Notes: generated by a model not told the origin, from the letters alone. A stretch of DNA of 64,000 nt from Arthrobacter sp. CJ23 (GCF_024741795.1 NZ_CP102950.1:2852001-2916000), one strand, 5' to 3'. Counted from the stretch's first letter, positions 42,230 through 53,621 are shown. Program-made: numbers and translations.

Positions 42230-44833
42230 ATGCTTCGCGTTGCCCTGTCACAACTCTCCACCCATGCCAGGCGGTTCATTGCCGTGGGCCTGGCCGTGAT
42301 GCTCTCGGTGGCCTTCCTGTCCACCACGCTCATGGTCGGCGCCAGCACCCAGGCTTCCCTGGGCGCCAGCCTGGGCGAGGCCTACCGCAAAGCGGACCTC
42401 GTAGCCACTCCGGGCCTGGGCGCGGCCTTCGACCAGGCCGCCGTGGAGGCCGCCGCCTCCGCGCCTGCGGTCAAGGACTCCTACGCCGAGCGCACCGCAC
42501 CGGCTCTCTTCACCTCCGGCGGCACGTCCGGCGGCGACGAGCAGATCGGCATGCTCCGCAACCTGGCCCCGCAGGCCCTGGAAAGCGCGGTGTTGTCCTC
42601 CGGCAAGCTCCCCTCGGCACCGTTCGAGGCCGCCCTCGACGCCAAGTCCGCCGGGCACCTCGGGCTCACTGCCGGCAGCGTCCTGGAGCTGCGGGGATCC
42701 GGGCAGGACAAGCCCCTCAAGGTGACCATCACCGGGCTGGTCCAGGCCAGCAACGATCCCTTCTCGGCGGCCATGGCACAGCTCCTGGCCACGGACTCCA
42801 CCCTCGACGCCGTCCAGGAGGCCGGAGCCGGCTACACCGGGCTGCAGCTGCTCCTCAAGCCCGGCCAGGACGTGGCCGCCGCCAAGGACTACGTGGCGCG
42901 CAGGATGGAGGCGGCCGGGGCCTCCGGCGCCGCCGTCCAGACTGCCCAGGAGAAGGTGACCTCCGTGGTGGCATCCTTCAGCGGCGGGCAGGACCAGCTC
43001 ACCGTGATCCTGCTGGCCTTCGCCGGCGTTGCCATCCTGGTCTCCGCCCTGGTAGTGGCCAACACCTTCGCCGTGCTGGTGGCGCAGCGCACCCGCGAAC
43101 TGGCGCTGCTGCGCTGCCTCGGCGCGGGCAAGGCCCAGATCCGGGGCTCGGTGCTGCTCGAAGCATTCGTGGTGGGCTTTGTCTCCTCCGTGATGGGCGT
43201 CCTCGCCGGCGTCGGACTCATGTCCGGGCTCATCGCCTGGGCGCGCAGCACGCCGGACAAGGCGTTCGCAACACTGGCCGTCCCGCCGTCGGCAATCATC
43301 GCCGGGCTGGTGGCCGGAACCCTGCTGACCGTCGTCGCGGCCCTCATCCCCGCGAAGGCGGCCACCGCCGTCGCGCCGCTGGCCGCGCTGCGGCCCGCCG
43401 ACGACGCCAAGGTGGGCAACAAGCGCGGCAGGGTCCGTCTGGTGCTGGGCATCCTGGCGCTGCTTGCCGGCATTCCCGCCCTGGTGTTCGGAGCCATCTC
43501 CGTGATGCTGCCCGTGGCCATGCTGGGCGGCGCGGTGTCCTTCGTGGGCCTGCTGCTGTGCGCCAGCCTGTTCATCCCCTCCGTGGTGGCGTGGGCCGGG
43601 CACCTCGCGGCCCCGGCCGGCGTGCCCGGCAGGCTGGCCGCCGTCAACGCGACGCGCAACCCGGCGCGGACCTCCGCCACGGCTGCCGCGCTGCTGATCG
43701 GCGTCACGCTGGTGACCATGATGATGACCGGTGCGGCGACCTCGCGGCAGGCCTTCAACAGCACCCTTGCCGAGACGTACCCAGTGGACCTGGCCGCGGG
43801 GATTGCGGGGTCCGGGCTTGCCGACGGCGGCACGGCCTCCGGCACGGCGGTGGATCCGGTCCGCGCGGTGGAGCAGATCAAGGCGCTCGACGGCGTCGCT
43901 GCCGCCGTGCTGCTCCGGCCTGCCGGCACGCTGGGCGGCACAGCCTATCCCGACGGCGGCCCCGCGGTCTACGCGGTCTCCGCGCAGGACGCAGCCTCGG
44001 TGCTGCGCGACGACAAACTGCAGCCCACCGCGGGAACCGTCTACCTTCCCAAGGATTCCCCCAAAGGTCCGGCGACGCTCGCCGGAGCCGGCGGAGCCAC
44101 GCAACACGACGCCGTCGTGCTCCGGACACGGCATGTGGTGCCGTTCCTGGTGGGCCCGACGACGGCGGGTGCTCCTGCGGGGGGTGCTCCTGCGGGGGCG
44201 ACAGGCTCGGCCGGTTCTTCAGCAGCCGGTTCTTCGGCAGCCGGTTCTTCAGCAGCCGGTTCCCCGGCGGTCAGCGCGCCGGCCGGGATGGTCTGGGTGA
44301 AACTGGACGATAGTGTTGCCGCAGACCGGGTGCCGGGCATCCAGAAGGAAGTGGCCGCGGCGCTGGGCGTTCCCGAGCGGACCATCAGCGGTGCGGCCAT
44401 CGAGCGCGTGACATTCAACAGCATCATCGACGTGCTCCTGCTGGTCGTAACAGGATTGCTCGGCGTGGCGGTGGTGATCGCCCTCATCGGTGTTGCAAAC
44501 ACGCTCTCGCTGTCCGTCCTGGAGCGGACGCGGGAGAACTCGCTGCTGCGGGCCCTGGGCCTGACCAAGGGCCAGCTGCGCGGCATGCTCGCGATCGAAG
44601 CGGTTCTCGTGGCCGGCGTGGCGGCCGTGATCGGCACGGCCCTGGGCGTCGGCTACGGCTGGCTGGGGGCGCAGGCCTCGCTCGGCAGCCTGGCGGACGT
44701 GGTCCCGGCCGTGCCGTGGCTGCAGTTGCTCGGCGTATTCGGCGTGGCCGTGGTGGCCGGACTCCTCGCCTCGGTGCTCCCGGCCCGGCGTGCAGCCCGC
44801 CTCTCCCCCGTCGAGGGCCTCGCCACGGCGTAG
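42230..44833 (+). CDS. FtsX/MacB-type ABC transporter permease
   Basis: The 867-residue permease has an N-terminal helix (VGLAVMLSVAFLSTTLMVG), a periplasmic-type core domain, then FtsX modules. Hydrophobic segments occur around residues 260-290, 310-340, 355-375, 400-440 and at the C-terminus (VLLLVVTGLLGVAVVIALIG, MLAIEAVLVAGVAAVIG). The outer domain before the last module holds a low-complexity linker, GSSAAGSSAAGSSAAGS, encoded by 15-base repeats. It probably exports peptides or lipids or resists them, with the kinase pair upstream. The substrate is unknown. Confidence 0.9.
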   Translation: MLRVALSQLSTHARRFIAVGLAVMLSVAFLSTTLMVGASTQASLGASLGEAYRKADLVATPGLGAAFDQAAVEAAASAPAVKDSYAERTAPALFTSGGTSGGDEQIGMLRNLAPQALESAVLSSGKLPSAPFEAALDAKSAGHLGLTAGSVLELRGSGQDKPLKVTITGLVQASNDPFSAAMAQLLATDSTLDAVQEAGAGYTGLQLLLKPGQDVAAAKDYVARRMEAAGASGAAVQTAQEKVTSVVASFSGGQDQLTVILLAFAGVAILVSALVVANTFAVLVAQRTRELALLRCLGAGKAQIRGSVLLEAFVVGFVSSVMGVLAGVGLMSGLIAWARSTPDKAFATLAVPPSAIIAGLVAGTLLTVVAALIPAKAATAVAPLAALRPADDAKVGNKRGRVRLVLGILALLAGIPALVFGAISVMLPVAMLGGAVSFVGLLLCASLFIPSVVAWAGHLAAPAGVPGRLAAVNATRNPARTSATAAALLIGVTLVTMMMTGAATSRQAFNSTLAETYPVDLAAGIAGSGLADGGTASGTAVDPVRAVEQIKALDGVAAAVLLRPAGTLGGTAYPDGGPAVYAVSAQDAASVLRDDKLQPTAGTVYLPKDSPKGPATLAGAGGATQHDAVVLRTRHVVPFLVGPTTAGAPAGGAPAGATGSAGSSAAGSSAAGSSAAGSPAVSAPAGMVWVKLDDSVAADRVPGIQKEVAAALGVPERTISGAAIERVTFNSIIDVLLLVVTGLLGVAVVIALIGVANTLSLSVLERTRENSLLRALGLTKGQLRGMLAIEAVLVAGVAAVIGTALGVGYGWLGAQASLGSLADVVPAVPWLQLLGVFGVAVVAGLLASVLPARRAARLSPVEGLATA

Positions 44834-44848
44834 TCCTGCGAAGGAAAA

Positions 44849-44906
44849 GCACCCGGTAATGACTTTGGCACTCACTGCTGTGGGTGCCAAAGTCATTACC
44901 GGGTGC
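44849..44906. repeat. Perfect 23-bp hairpin, family B copy 2
   Basis: The arms run from 44849 to 44871 (GCACCCGGTAATGACTTTGG...) and 44884 to 44906 and pair without a mismatch over 23 bp around a 12-base loop. The element lies between convergent genes (permease and metG) and can terminate both. Its ends match those of the element at 18511-18568. Confidence 0.8.
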
Positions 44907-44934
44907 GGAAACGATCGGGTGCGGAGCCCAACCG

Positions 44935-46494
44935 TCAGGCTTCGGCGGGCTCCTCGTAACGGGGGAACACCGGTGCCGGGGCGGGCAGTTCGGTGCCGGC
45001 TACGATCGGAGTCGCGATGGCGTCGAACCGGCGGGCCTCACCCTCCGGCTGTCCCAGAACGTCGAGCAGCTTGGCGGCGGCTGCCGGCATGACCGGCTGG
45101 GCCAGGAGCGCCACGATGCGGACCACCTCGAGGGTGACGTACAGGACCGTGTTCATGCGCTCGACGTCGGTCTTGCGCAGCACCCACGGGGCCTGGTCCG
45201 CGAAGTAGGCGTTGGTGTCGCCCAGCACGCCCCAGATGGCCTCGAGGGCGCGGCTGAATTCCTGCTTGTCGAACGCGGCGCGGGCCGTGGCGAGCAGTTC
45301 GCTGGCCTGGGCCAGCAGGGCCGTGTCGGCATCGGTGAAGGCACCGGGTACCGGCACCTTGCCTTCGCAGTTCTTGGCCACCATGGACAGCGAACGCTGT
45401 GCCAGGTTGCCGAAGTTGTTGGCCAGGTCCGCGTTCATGCGGCCGACGATGGCCTCGTGGTTGTAGCTGCCGTCGGCCCCGAAAGGCACTTCGCGCAGGA
45501 AGAAGAAGCGGACCTGGTCCAGGCCGTACTGGGCCACGAAGTCCTGCGGTGCCACCACGTTACCGAGGGACTTGGACATCTTCACGCCGTTGTTCGTGAG
45601 GAAGCCGTGGATCATGACGCGCTTGGGCAGCTCCAGGCCTGCGCTCAAGAGGAACGCGGGCCAGTAGATCGCATGGAAGCGGGAGATGTCCTTGCCAATG
45701 ACGTGGACGTCGGCCGGCCAGAACTTCCGGAACGATTCCGACTCGACGTCGGGGTAGCCCACACCGGTGAGGTAGTTGGTCAGCGCGTCCACCCACACGT
45801 ACATGACGTGGTTCGCGTCGCCCGGGACGGGTACGCCCCAGTCGAAGGTGGTGCGGCTGATGGAGAGGTCCTCCAGGCCGCGCTTGACGAAGCTGATGAC
45901 CTCGTTGAAGCGGTACTGCGGCGCGCCGAACTCCGGCTGCGCCTCGTAGAGGGCGAGCAGCCTGTCCTGGTACGCGGACAGGCGGAAGAAGTAGCTTTCC
46001 TCTGCCGTCCAGGTGACCTCCGTGTCGGTCTCCTTGGTGTACCGCAGGCCGTCGTCCTTGACCAGGGTGTCGTCTTCGACGTAGTACGCCTCGTCGCGGA
46101 CGGAGTACCAGCCCTCGTACTTGGACAGGTAGATGTCGCCGTTGGCTTCCATCTTCTTCCAGATGGCCTGCGAGGCGGTGTAGTGGTCCTCGTCCGTGGT
46201 CCGGATGAAGCGGTCGTGGGAGATGCCCAGGTCCTGGCTCATCTGCTTGAAGGCTGCGGAGTTGCGGTCGGCGAGTTCCTTGGCCGTGAGGCCCTCCTTC
46301 TCGGCCGACTGCTGCATCTTCAGCCCGTGCTCGTCCGTTCCGGTCATGAAGAAGACCTCATGGCCGTCGAGGCGCTTGAACCGTGCCATGGCATCGGCGG
46401 CAATGACCTCGTAGGCGTGGCCGATGTGCGGCACGCCGTTGGGGTAGCTGATGGCAGTGGAGATGTAGAACGGGGGCTTCTCTGCGGACGTCAC
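44935..46494 (-). CDS. metG: Methionyl-tRNA synthetase
   Basis: Class I synthetase of 519 residues. The HIGH motif is [15 protein letters not shown], the methionine pocket is [14 protein letters not shown], and the KMSKS motif is [12 protein letters not shown]. The metal-knuckle cysteines of longer MetRS forms are not seen, and there is no C-terminal tRNA-binding (EMAP-like) extension. It is a compact type, as in actinobacteria. The ABC ATPase stop (46512) lies 17 bases upstream of its start, so these genes may be read together. Confidence 0.97.
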   Translation of the reverse strand: MTSAEKPPFYISTAISYPNGVPHIGHAYEVIAADAMARFKRLDGHEVFFMTGTDEHGLKMQQSAEKEGLTAKELADRNSAAFKQMSQDLGISHDRFIRTTDEDHYTASQAIWKKMEANGDIYLSKYEGWYSVRDEAYYVEDDTLVKDDGLRYTKETDTEVTWTAEESYFFRLSAYQDRLLALYEAQPEFGAPQYRFNEVISFVKRGLEDLSISRTTFDWGVPVPGDANHVMYVWVDALTNYLTGVGYPDVESESFRKFWPADVHVIGKDISRFHAIYWPAFLLSAGLELPKRVMIHGFLTNNGVKMSKSLGNVVAPQDFVAQYGLDQVRFFFLREVPFGADGSYNHEAIVGRMNADLANNFGNLAQRSLSMVAKNCEGKVPVPGAFTDADTALLAQASELLATARAAFDKQEFSRALEAIWGVLGDTNAYFADQAPWVLRKTDVERMNTVLYVTLEVVRIVALLAQPVMPAAAAKLLDVLGQPEGEARRFDAIATPIVAGTELPAPAPVFPRYEEPAEA

Positions 46495-46511
46495 TCTAAG
46501 AAGTTACCTTT

Positions 46512-47267
46512 CTAGTTCAGTTCGGTCAGCGTGTCGCTGAGACGGACGAGCTCATGGTCATGCGAGGCCACCAGCACGGCGATGCCGTCGCTGGTGGTGT
46601 CCTTCAGGATGCCGATGATGCGGTTCGCGGCGGCGCGGTCCAGGCTGGCCGTGGGTTCGTCCACCACCAGCACGCGGGTGCCCAGGATCAGCGCACGGGC
46701 GATGGCCACGCGCTGGCGCTCACCGCCGGAGAGCTGCGCGGGACGGTGACGCATGCGCCGGCCCAGGCCCACCAGGTCCAGGAGGTCCTTGGCCATCTCC
46801 GTACGCTGCTCCACTTCGCCGTCGGGCACGGCGGGAAGCAGCACGTTCTCAAGGGCGCTCATGCCGTCGATCAGGGCGCCGCCCTGGTCCACGTAGCCGA
46901 TCAGGGCCCGGCGGCGGTCGGCGATCTCGTCGTCGCCCATGTTCTCCAGCGAGGTGCCCTCCCAGAAGACCCGTCCCGACGTCGGGAGCGTCAGCCCGGC
47001 GCTCACCGTCAGGATGCTGGTCTTGCCGGAGCCACTGCGCCCGGCGATGCAGTGCATCTCGCCGGCGTGCAGGGTCAGGTCGAAATCGTCGACGACGTCG
47101 ACCGGCTCGGCGCCGCCCTTGTCCCCACCGTAGTGGATGGTGATCCGGCTCAGTGCGAGCGGGGTCGCGTGGTCGGCGGCCTTCACGATGGTGTTGGCGC
47201 GCGTCTGGAGCGACTCGTCGGTGGATTCCGCGGTCGCCGTCAGCTCGGTGTGGAGGTTGTCAGTCAT
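46512..47267 (-). CDS. ABC transporter ATP-binding protein (LolD/MacB type)
   Basis: The 251-residue ATPase has Walker A IAGRSGSGKTSILTVSAGL, the Q-loop GYVDQGGALIDGMSA, signature LSGGERQRVAIARALI and Walker B VLVVDEPTASLDRAAA. The start is set at ATG 47267, which overlaps the permease stop (ATGA). It serves the large permease directly upstream. The N-terminal 35 residues are a non-conserved Ser/Thr-rich lead. Confidence 0.92.
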   Translation of the reverse strand: MTDNLHTELTATAESTDESLQTRANTIVKAADHATPLALSRITIHYGGDKGGAEPVDVVDDFDLTLHAGEMHCIAGRSGSGKTSILTVSAGLTLPTSGRVFWEGTSLENMGDDEIADRRRALIGYVDQGGALIDGMSALENVLLPAVPDGEVEQRTEMAKDLLDLVGLGRRMRHRPAQLSGGERQRVAIARALILGTRVLVVDEPTASLDRAAANRIIGILKDTTSDGIAVLVASHDHELVRLSDTLTELN

Positions 47268-50074
47268 TTGACCACTTTCGTTGCAATGGGAATCCAGCAA
47301 AGTACGGCCAGCAGCCCGGCCAGTCCGGCCCAGAGTGCGGCATAGGGGGCCAGGAGCAGCCCGAGCCCGAGGGCACCGAGGACGCCCAAGGGCACGGCCA
47401 CGGTGCCGACGAGTGCGTTTTCGAAGAACCGGACCTGGCCCAGCATGTCCGGGTTCCAGCCCATGGCCCGCAGGGTGCCGAGGTACTCGCGCTTGGCGTG
47501 CAGCTCAAACCGTCCGGTGACCAAGGTCAGGATCAGGCCGACGAGCACCCCGAAGACCGCCAGCACCACGCTGGGGAGCGTGATGCTCGCGGCGGCCAGG
47601 CCGCTGAGGGCGCTGGCGCCGGCGGCGCGCGGGATGTCGATCAGCAGCGCGATCAGCGCACCGACGGCCGCGCCGAAAACACCGACGGCGACGGCGAGCG
47701 AAGCCGAGTTGAAGCGGTTCGTGGTGAGCTGGCGGTTGGCGAAGGTCAGCGGCGAGTCCACCATGATGAGGCGGTCGTCGTGCTGCGGCTCCTGGTCCAC
47801 CACCTCGCGGTGGCGCAACTGGCGGGCCGCAAGGTAGGCGGCGCCGGCGTAGATCGCCAGCATCGAGATGGACACGATCACGGTGGCAAGGTTCCAGCTG
47901 AGCAGGCTCAGCAGGATCCCGGCAGCCGCCAGGGCCGCCGCGCCCACCGCGAATTCCTCGAGCACCCAGGAGCGGATCCGCTTCTGGGTCCAGCCCATGG
48001 CCCGCAGGGTGCCGGCCTCGCGCCGGCGCTGGCGGATGTAGCTCACGGTGGAGGCACCGGTCAGCAGGGTGGCGCCCAGCAGCGTCAGGAACAGCAGGGT
48101 GATGTTGGTGCCGGTCAGCGAGCCGGACACGGCGTCCGCTGCGTCCTGGCGCACCCACGACTGCTGGACGGTGCCCAGCGCCGCTTCCTTGCCGGCGTCG
48201 TCCTTGGAGTAGCCGGGGACGAAGATGCTGGTGTCCTCGCGGGCGGAACCGGCCACCACAGTGGCTTCGAGCCCGAGCTTGCGGATTTCCGCGGCGAGCT
48301 TCTCAACTTCCGGCTGGGCCTGCTTCCAGGTGCCGGCTGCGTTGGCGCGCACGCGGATGGCGTCGATGACGTTGGCGTTGGCGTCGTAGCCGCGGGCTGC
48401 GGCCAGGCCGTAGTAGTCGGTGATGGCACCGGCCGACTGGCTGACCAGTCCCGTGGCGCTCAGGGACGGCTTGAGCACCGTGGCGTCGGTGTCCTTGCCT
48501 TCGGCGTCCTTGCTGAGGGTCAGCGGGGCGGGGTCGTAGCCGCCCAGGGGCAGCCGGTTGACGTCGCCGGCGGCAGCCATGACGTCGGCGGGGTTAAAGG
48601 TGCCGTAGACCATCGGCAGGGGCGCAGCGGGCTTCTTGCCGGTTTCGAGGTCCTCGCGGTAGGAGCGCTCGTCCACGGGCCTGCGTTGCGTCTGGTCCAC
48701 CGGAGCGCCGAAGGCCGACTTCTCGGGCAGGCGGTTGACGGTGACCCAGTCGCCAGGCGTCGCGGTCTTGCCGACGGCGCCGTTGGCCGCCGTTTCCTCG
48801 TCCTTGTATTGCGGTGCTGCGGCGAAGGCTGCACTCCAGGCGGCCGGGTTGTAGAGGCCCTGGCTGAAGCTTCCGGTGGCGCCCAGCACCTTGCTGTGGT
48901 CCGTGGAACCGGGCCATTCGAGGGCGAACGGGGAATTGGAGACAAAGGGCAGGTAGTCCTTGTCGAGCGAGCGGGTGACGGTTCCGACGTCGTTGATGAC
49001 CTTGCCGCTGGCGTCGATTTCCTCGATCTTGACCGAGTACTTCAGGTCCAGGGAAGTGCCCGAGCGCACGATCAGCGGGATGGCCTGCGAGTCGGCGGTG
49101 AGCTTGCCGTCGCGCTTGGCCTGCTGGTACTGCGTCATCAGGGGTGCCCAGTACTTGAGCTTGACGCCCAGGAAGTCCGGGCCTTCGGTGAGCTGGTCCA
49201 TGCCGATTCCGCTGGTGAAGAGGCTCTCGAAGTGGCGGCCGATGGCGCCGGCGTTGCGGGCGTCGGCTGGCGGGGCCTTCTCCAGCGGGGCCAGGAAGTC
49301 GCCAGCCGAGCCCAGCAGGGCGCGTTCGGCGGAAGGGTCGACGGCGACCACGGACTCGGTCACCTCAGGCGCCAGGGGCAGCGCCACGGAGAGGTTGAAG
49401 AGGTTGTGCTCGGAGCCTCCGGCAGGTGCCGGGAACTTGATCCCGGTCTCGCCCGCGGCGCCGGCGATGCGGATGCTCTTGCCGCCCGCGGTCTGTTCCT
49501 CCACGAGGCGGCCCTTGCCCAGGGTGCCTTCGGCGCTGGTCTTGAACAGGGTCTGTTCGTTGACGCCGTCGGAGCTGACGGCGGTGGCGGTCAGTCGGTA
49601 GTTCTTCGGCGCCGCGGACAGCACGGATTCGGCGGCGGGCCACTTGGACGGATCCAGTGCGGAGGGGTCTCCGGCCGTCACGGCCCCGGCGAGGCCGGAG
49701 TTGAAGCCGAGATAGTCCATGGCGCTGAGCCGGGGTGCCTCGAGGTTCTGGGTGACCCGGGAGACGAGGCTGATGGGGGCGGCAACGCCGGTCTGTCCCA
49801 TGGCCCGGATCTTGTCGAGCTGCTCGAAGCTGATGCCGCCCTGGCCGGTGGCGATTTCCGGCTGGATCAGGGCACCGCCGTCGCCGTCCTGGGACTGCTC
49901 CGGTTTGGCCTGGACCAGGATGTCATAGAGTCCCCTCGAGTTTTCGTCCACGGTGCGGTTCAGCGCCGCCTGGGACTGGCTCTGGACGAGGACGGACAAA
50001 CACATGGCGACGATCAAAATGGCCGCGGTCAGCAGCAGCACACGGCTTCTGATGAACCTCTGGACGGCGTTCAT
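47264..50074 (-). CDS. Large FtsX-type ABC permease with big extracytoplasmic domain
   Basis: The 936-residue permease starts at ATG 50074 behind AGGGAG. An N-terminal helix (VLLLTAAILIVAMCLSVLV) is followed by roughly 540 residues of extracytoplasmic sequence. The permease modules then begin around GSLTGTNITLLFLTLLGATLL and contain further helices (WNLATVIVSISMLAIYAG, VLAVFGVLVGLILTLV, LGLLLAPYAALWAGLAGLLA). The size of the outer domain suggests substrate capture or cell-surface interaction. The ATPase follows with overlapping stop and start. No two-component partner is adjacent. The substrate is unknown. Confidence 0.87.
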   Translation of the reverse strand: MNAVQRFIRSRVLLLTAAILIVAMCLSVLVQSQSQAALNRTVDENSRGLYDILVQAKPEQSQDGDGGALIQPEIATGQGGISFEQLDKIRAMGQTGVAAPISLVSRVTQNLEAPRLSAMDYLGFNSGLAGAVTAGDPSALDPSKWPAAESVLSAAPKNYRLTATAVSSDGVNEQTLFKTSAEGTLGKGRLVEEQTAGGKSIRIAGAAGETGIKFPAPAGGSEHNLFNLSVALPLAPEVTESVVAVDPSAERALLGSAGDFLAPLEKAPPADARNAGAIGRHFESLFTSGIGMDQLTEGPDFLGVKLKYWAPLMTQYQQAKRDGKLTADSQAIPLIVRSGTSLDLKYSVKIEEIDASGKVINDVGTVTRSLDKDYLPFVSNSPFALEWPGSTDHSKVLGATGSFSQGLYNPAAWSAAFAAAPQYKDEETAANGAVGKTATPGDWVTVNRLPEKSAFGAPVDQTQRRPVDERSYREDLETGKKPAAPLPMVYGTFNPADVMAAAGDVNRLPLGGYDPAPLTLSKDAEGKDTDATVLKPSLSATGLVSQSAGAITDYYGLAAARGYDANANVIDAIRVRANAAGTWKQAQPEVEKLAAEIRKLGLEATVVAGSAREDTSIFVPGYSKDDAGKEAALGTVQQSWVRQDAADAVSGSLTGTNITLLFLTLLGATLLTGASTVSYIRQRRREAGTLRAMGWTQKRIRSWVLEEFAVGAAALAAAGILLSLLSWNLATVIVSISMLAIYAGAAYLAARQLRHREVVDQEPQHDDRLIMVDSPLTFANRQLTTNRFNSASLAVAVGVFGAAVGALIALLIDIPRAAGASALSGLAAASITLPSVVLAVFGVLVGLILTLVTGRFELHAKREYLGTLRAMGWNPDMLGQVRFFENALVGTVAVPLGVLGALGLGLLLAPYAALWAGLAGLLAVLCWIPIATKVVK

Positions 50075-50283
50075 TGGGCTCCCTGAGACCTTGATTGCGG
50101 GCGCGCACACACGGCTGCCAGGTTCCCTGGGATGACAAAGGGGATCCATGGGCGTGTGTGCAAAAAGTATTGGCCGGCCTGCCGCCGGTTCCGAAATTCG
50201 GACCCAGCCATTGTATGCAGACCGGCCAATCATACGCGCCGAAGGTTGCCGTCGGCGCACACACTACTTGTTTGGGTCCTGCC

Positions 50284-51873
50284 TCAGTCTTCCAGATCCA
50301 CTTCGCGGACCATGTCTGCACCGATTCCGGCCTTGATGGCTTCCAGGACCTGCTGCGGCACGGACGTGTCGATGGTCAGGAGCGCGAGCACCTGGCCGCC
50401 TTCGGACTGGCGGGCCACCTGCATGCCGCCGATGTTGATGTTGTTCATGCCCAGGATGTGGCCGATGGTGCCGATGACACCGGGACGGTCCGCGTAGGAC
50501 ACCACCACGATGTGCTCGCTGATGGGGATCTCGATGTCGTAGCCGTTGACGCCCACCAGCTTCTCGACCTGCTTGGGGCCCGTGAGGGTACCGGCAACCG
50601 AGATCTGCGAGCCGTCGCTGAGCGCGCCGCGGATGGTCAGGACGTTGCGGTAGTCCTCAGCGTCCGGAGTGGTGATGAGGCGGGTGTTGATGCCGCGCTG
50701 CTCGGCGATGACGGGGGCATTGACGTAGGAGACCTGTTCGGTCACGACGTCGGCGAAGATTCCCTTGAGTGCCGCGAGCTCCAGGACCTTGACGTCAAGG
50801 GCGGCGATCTCGCCTGCCACCTCGACGTCGATCTGGGTCAGGGAGGCGTGCGTGAGGGCGGTGAAGATGCGGCCCAGCTTCTCGATCAGCGGGATGCCCG
50901 GGCGGACGTCCGGGGCGATGATGCCGCCGGCCACGTTCACGGCGTCCGGCACGAGTTCGCCGGCGAGGGCGAGGCGGACGGACTTGGCGACGGATACGCC
51001 GGCCTTCTCCTGGGCTTCGTCGGTGGAGGCGCCCAGGTGCGGGGTCACCACGACGTTGTCGAGTTCGAAGAACGGCAGGTCGGTGCTGGGCTCCTTGACG
51101 AAGACGTCCACGCCGGCGCCGGCGATCTGGCCTTCCTTCAGGGCGATGTAGAGGGCTTCCTCGTCCACCAGGCCACCGCGGGCGACGTTGACGACGTAGG
51201 CGGTCTCCTTCATCTTGCGGAAGGCGTCCTCGCCGAGCATGCCGACAGTTTCCGGCGTCTTGGGCATGTGGATGGTGATGAAGTCCGCGTTTTCGAGCAG
51301 TTCATCGAGGGTGACCAGCTTGACGCCGAGCTGCGCTGCGCGGGCCGCCGTGATGTAGGGGTCGTACGCGAGGATCTCGGTCTCGAAGCCCTGGAGGCGG
51401 GCTGCGACAAGGGCGCCGATGCGGCCCAGGCCGATGATGCCGATCTTCTTCTCGAAGAGCTCGATGCCGGTGTACTTGGAGCGCTTCCACTCGCCGTTCT
51501 TGAGGGCGGAGCTGGCCTGCGGAATGTGGCGGGCGAGGCTGAGGATGTGCCCCACGGTGAGCTCTGCGGCGGAGATGATGTTCGACGTCGGGGCGTTGAC
51601 CACCATGACGCCGGCCTGGGTGGCGGCCTTGATGTCCACGTTGTCCAGGCCCACGCCTGCACGGGCGATGATCTTCAGGTTCTTGGCAGCGGCGATGGCC
51701 TCTGCATCCACCTGCGTAGCGGAGCGCACCAGGATTGCGTCGACGTCGGCGATGGCGGAGAGCAGCTGGGAGCGGTCGGCGCCGTCGGTCTGACGGACTT
51801 CAAAGTCCGGGCCAAGGGCCGCAACAGTGGCGGGCGAAAGCTCTTCGGCGAGCAGTACTACGGGTTTTGACAC
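50284..51873 (-). CDS. serA: D-3-phosphoglycerate dehydrogenase
   Basis: First enzyme of serine synthesis. The 529-residue protein starts at GTG 51873 (VSKPVVLLAEELSP), behind GAGG. Motifs are GVGLDNVDIKAA, the NAD fold GIIGLGRIGALVAARL, the catalytic His context ATDEAQEKAG, and a C-terminal ASB/ACT regulatory pair (ending GIGADMVREVDLED). The ACT domain binds serine in relatives. A terminator hairpin separates it from ilvC, so it is not part of the ilvBNC transcript. Confidence 0.97.
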   Translation of the reverse strand: MSKPVVLLAEELSPATVAALGPDFEVRQTDGADRSQLLSAIADVDAILVRSATQVDAEAIAAAKNLKIIARAGVGLDNVDIKAATQAGVMVVNAPTSNIISAAELTVGHILSLARHIPQASSALKNGEWKRSKYTGIELFEKKIGIIGLGRIGALVAARLQGFETEILAYDPYITAARAAQLGVKLVTLDELLENADFITIHMPKTPETVGMLGEDAFRKMKETAYVVNVARGGLVDEEALYIALKEGQIAGAGVDVFVKEPSTDLPFFELDNVVVTPHLGASTDEAQEKAGVSVAKSVRLALAGELVPDAVNVAGGIIAPDVRPGIPLIEKLGRIFTALTHASLTQIDVEVAGEIAALDVKVLELAALKGIFADVVTEQVSYVNAPVIAEQRGINTRLITTPDAEDYRNVLTIRGALSDGSQISVAGTLTGPKQVEKLVGVNGYDIEIPISEHIVVVSYADRPGVIGTIGHILGMNNINIGGMQVARQSEGGQVLALLTIDTSVPQQVLEAIKAGIGADMVREVDLED

Positions 51874-51928
51874 GTCTGATCCTCTGCGTTGCAGTCCGGG
51901 GGGATAAGTGAAGTCTAGGCTGACAGAA

Positions 51929-51965
51929 AGGCCGGGTTCACATTTGTTAAGTGTGAACCCGGCCT
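51929..51965 (-). terminator. Terminator of the ilvBNC operon
   Basis: Arms AGGCCGGGTTCACATTT and AAGTGTGAACCCGGCCT pair over 17 bp with one wobble around TGTT, 36 bases after the ilvC stop on the minus strand. It is followed by TTTCT, a short U-tract. It separates ilvC from serA. Confidence 0.8.
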
Positions 51966-52001
51966 CATTGCTGTCTTTTGCCTGGCGGCTGAATGCCGGG
52001 A

Positions 52002-53108
<1,107 letters not shown>

Positions 53109-53621
53109 CTATGCCGAACGAAGTGCCCTGTCACTCATGGAGCGGGATCCCCGCCCAACGGCCAAGGTGCCGGACTGCACAATTTCACGGATGCCGAACG
53201 GCTCGAGCACTGAAAGCAGTGCGGCGAGCTTCTCGGGGGTACCGGTTGCTTCAATGACCACCGAGTCTGTAGACACGTCGACCACTGAGGCACGGAACAG
53301 GTCTGCAGCCTGGGTAACCTGCAGACGTGTTGCGGCATCCGCACGTACCTTGACCAGGATGTGGTCACGCTGTACGGAAGATTCGGAAGTCAGCTCAACA
53401 ATCTTAATCACGTTGACCAGCTTGTTGAGCTGCTTGGTGACCTGCTCGATCAGGTCGCCGTCGGCGTCGACGACAACCGTCATGCGGGACATGCCGGGAA
53501 CCTCGGTGGGTCCGACGGCGAGGGAGTTGATGTTGAAGGCACGCCGGGCGAACAGGCTGGCCACGCGGGTCAGCACACCGGGCTTGTCTTCCACCAGAAC
53601 GGACAGTGTGTGGCGGCTCAT
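53109..53621 (-). CDS. ilvN: Acetolactate synthase small (regulatory) subunit
   Basis: The 170-residue subunit starts at ATG 53621 (MSRHTLSVLVEDKPGVLTRV), two bases after ilvB. It has an N-terminal ACT domain (VLTRVASLFARRAFNINSLAV) and the C-terminal small-subunit domain (DLFRASVVDVSTDSVVIEATG). It confers valine feedback on the catalytic subunit in relatives. An 81-base gap leads to ilvC on the same strand. Confidence 0.97.
   Translation of the reverse strand: MSRHTLSVLVEDKPGVLTRVASLFARRAFNINSLAVGPTEVPGMSRMTVVVDADGDLIEQVTKQLNKLVNVIKIVELTSESSVQRDHILVKVRADAATRLQVTQAADLFRASVVDVSTDSVVIEATGTPEKLAALLSVLEPFGIREIVQSGTLAVGRGSRSMSDRALRSA

Noticed and set aside
47153..50086. Plus-strand open frame of about 977 codons
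   Set aside because: It is fully antisense to the large FtsX permease, rich in G, V, R and H as expected from the complement of a GC3-biased gene, and has no recognisable motif.
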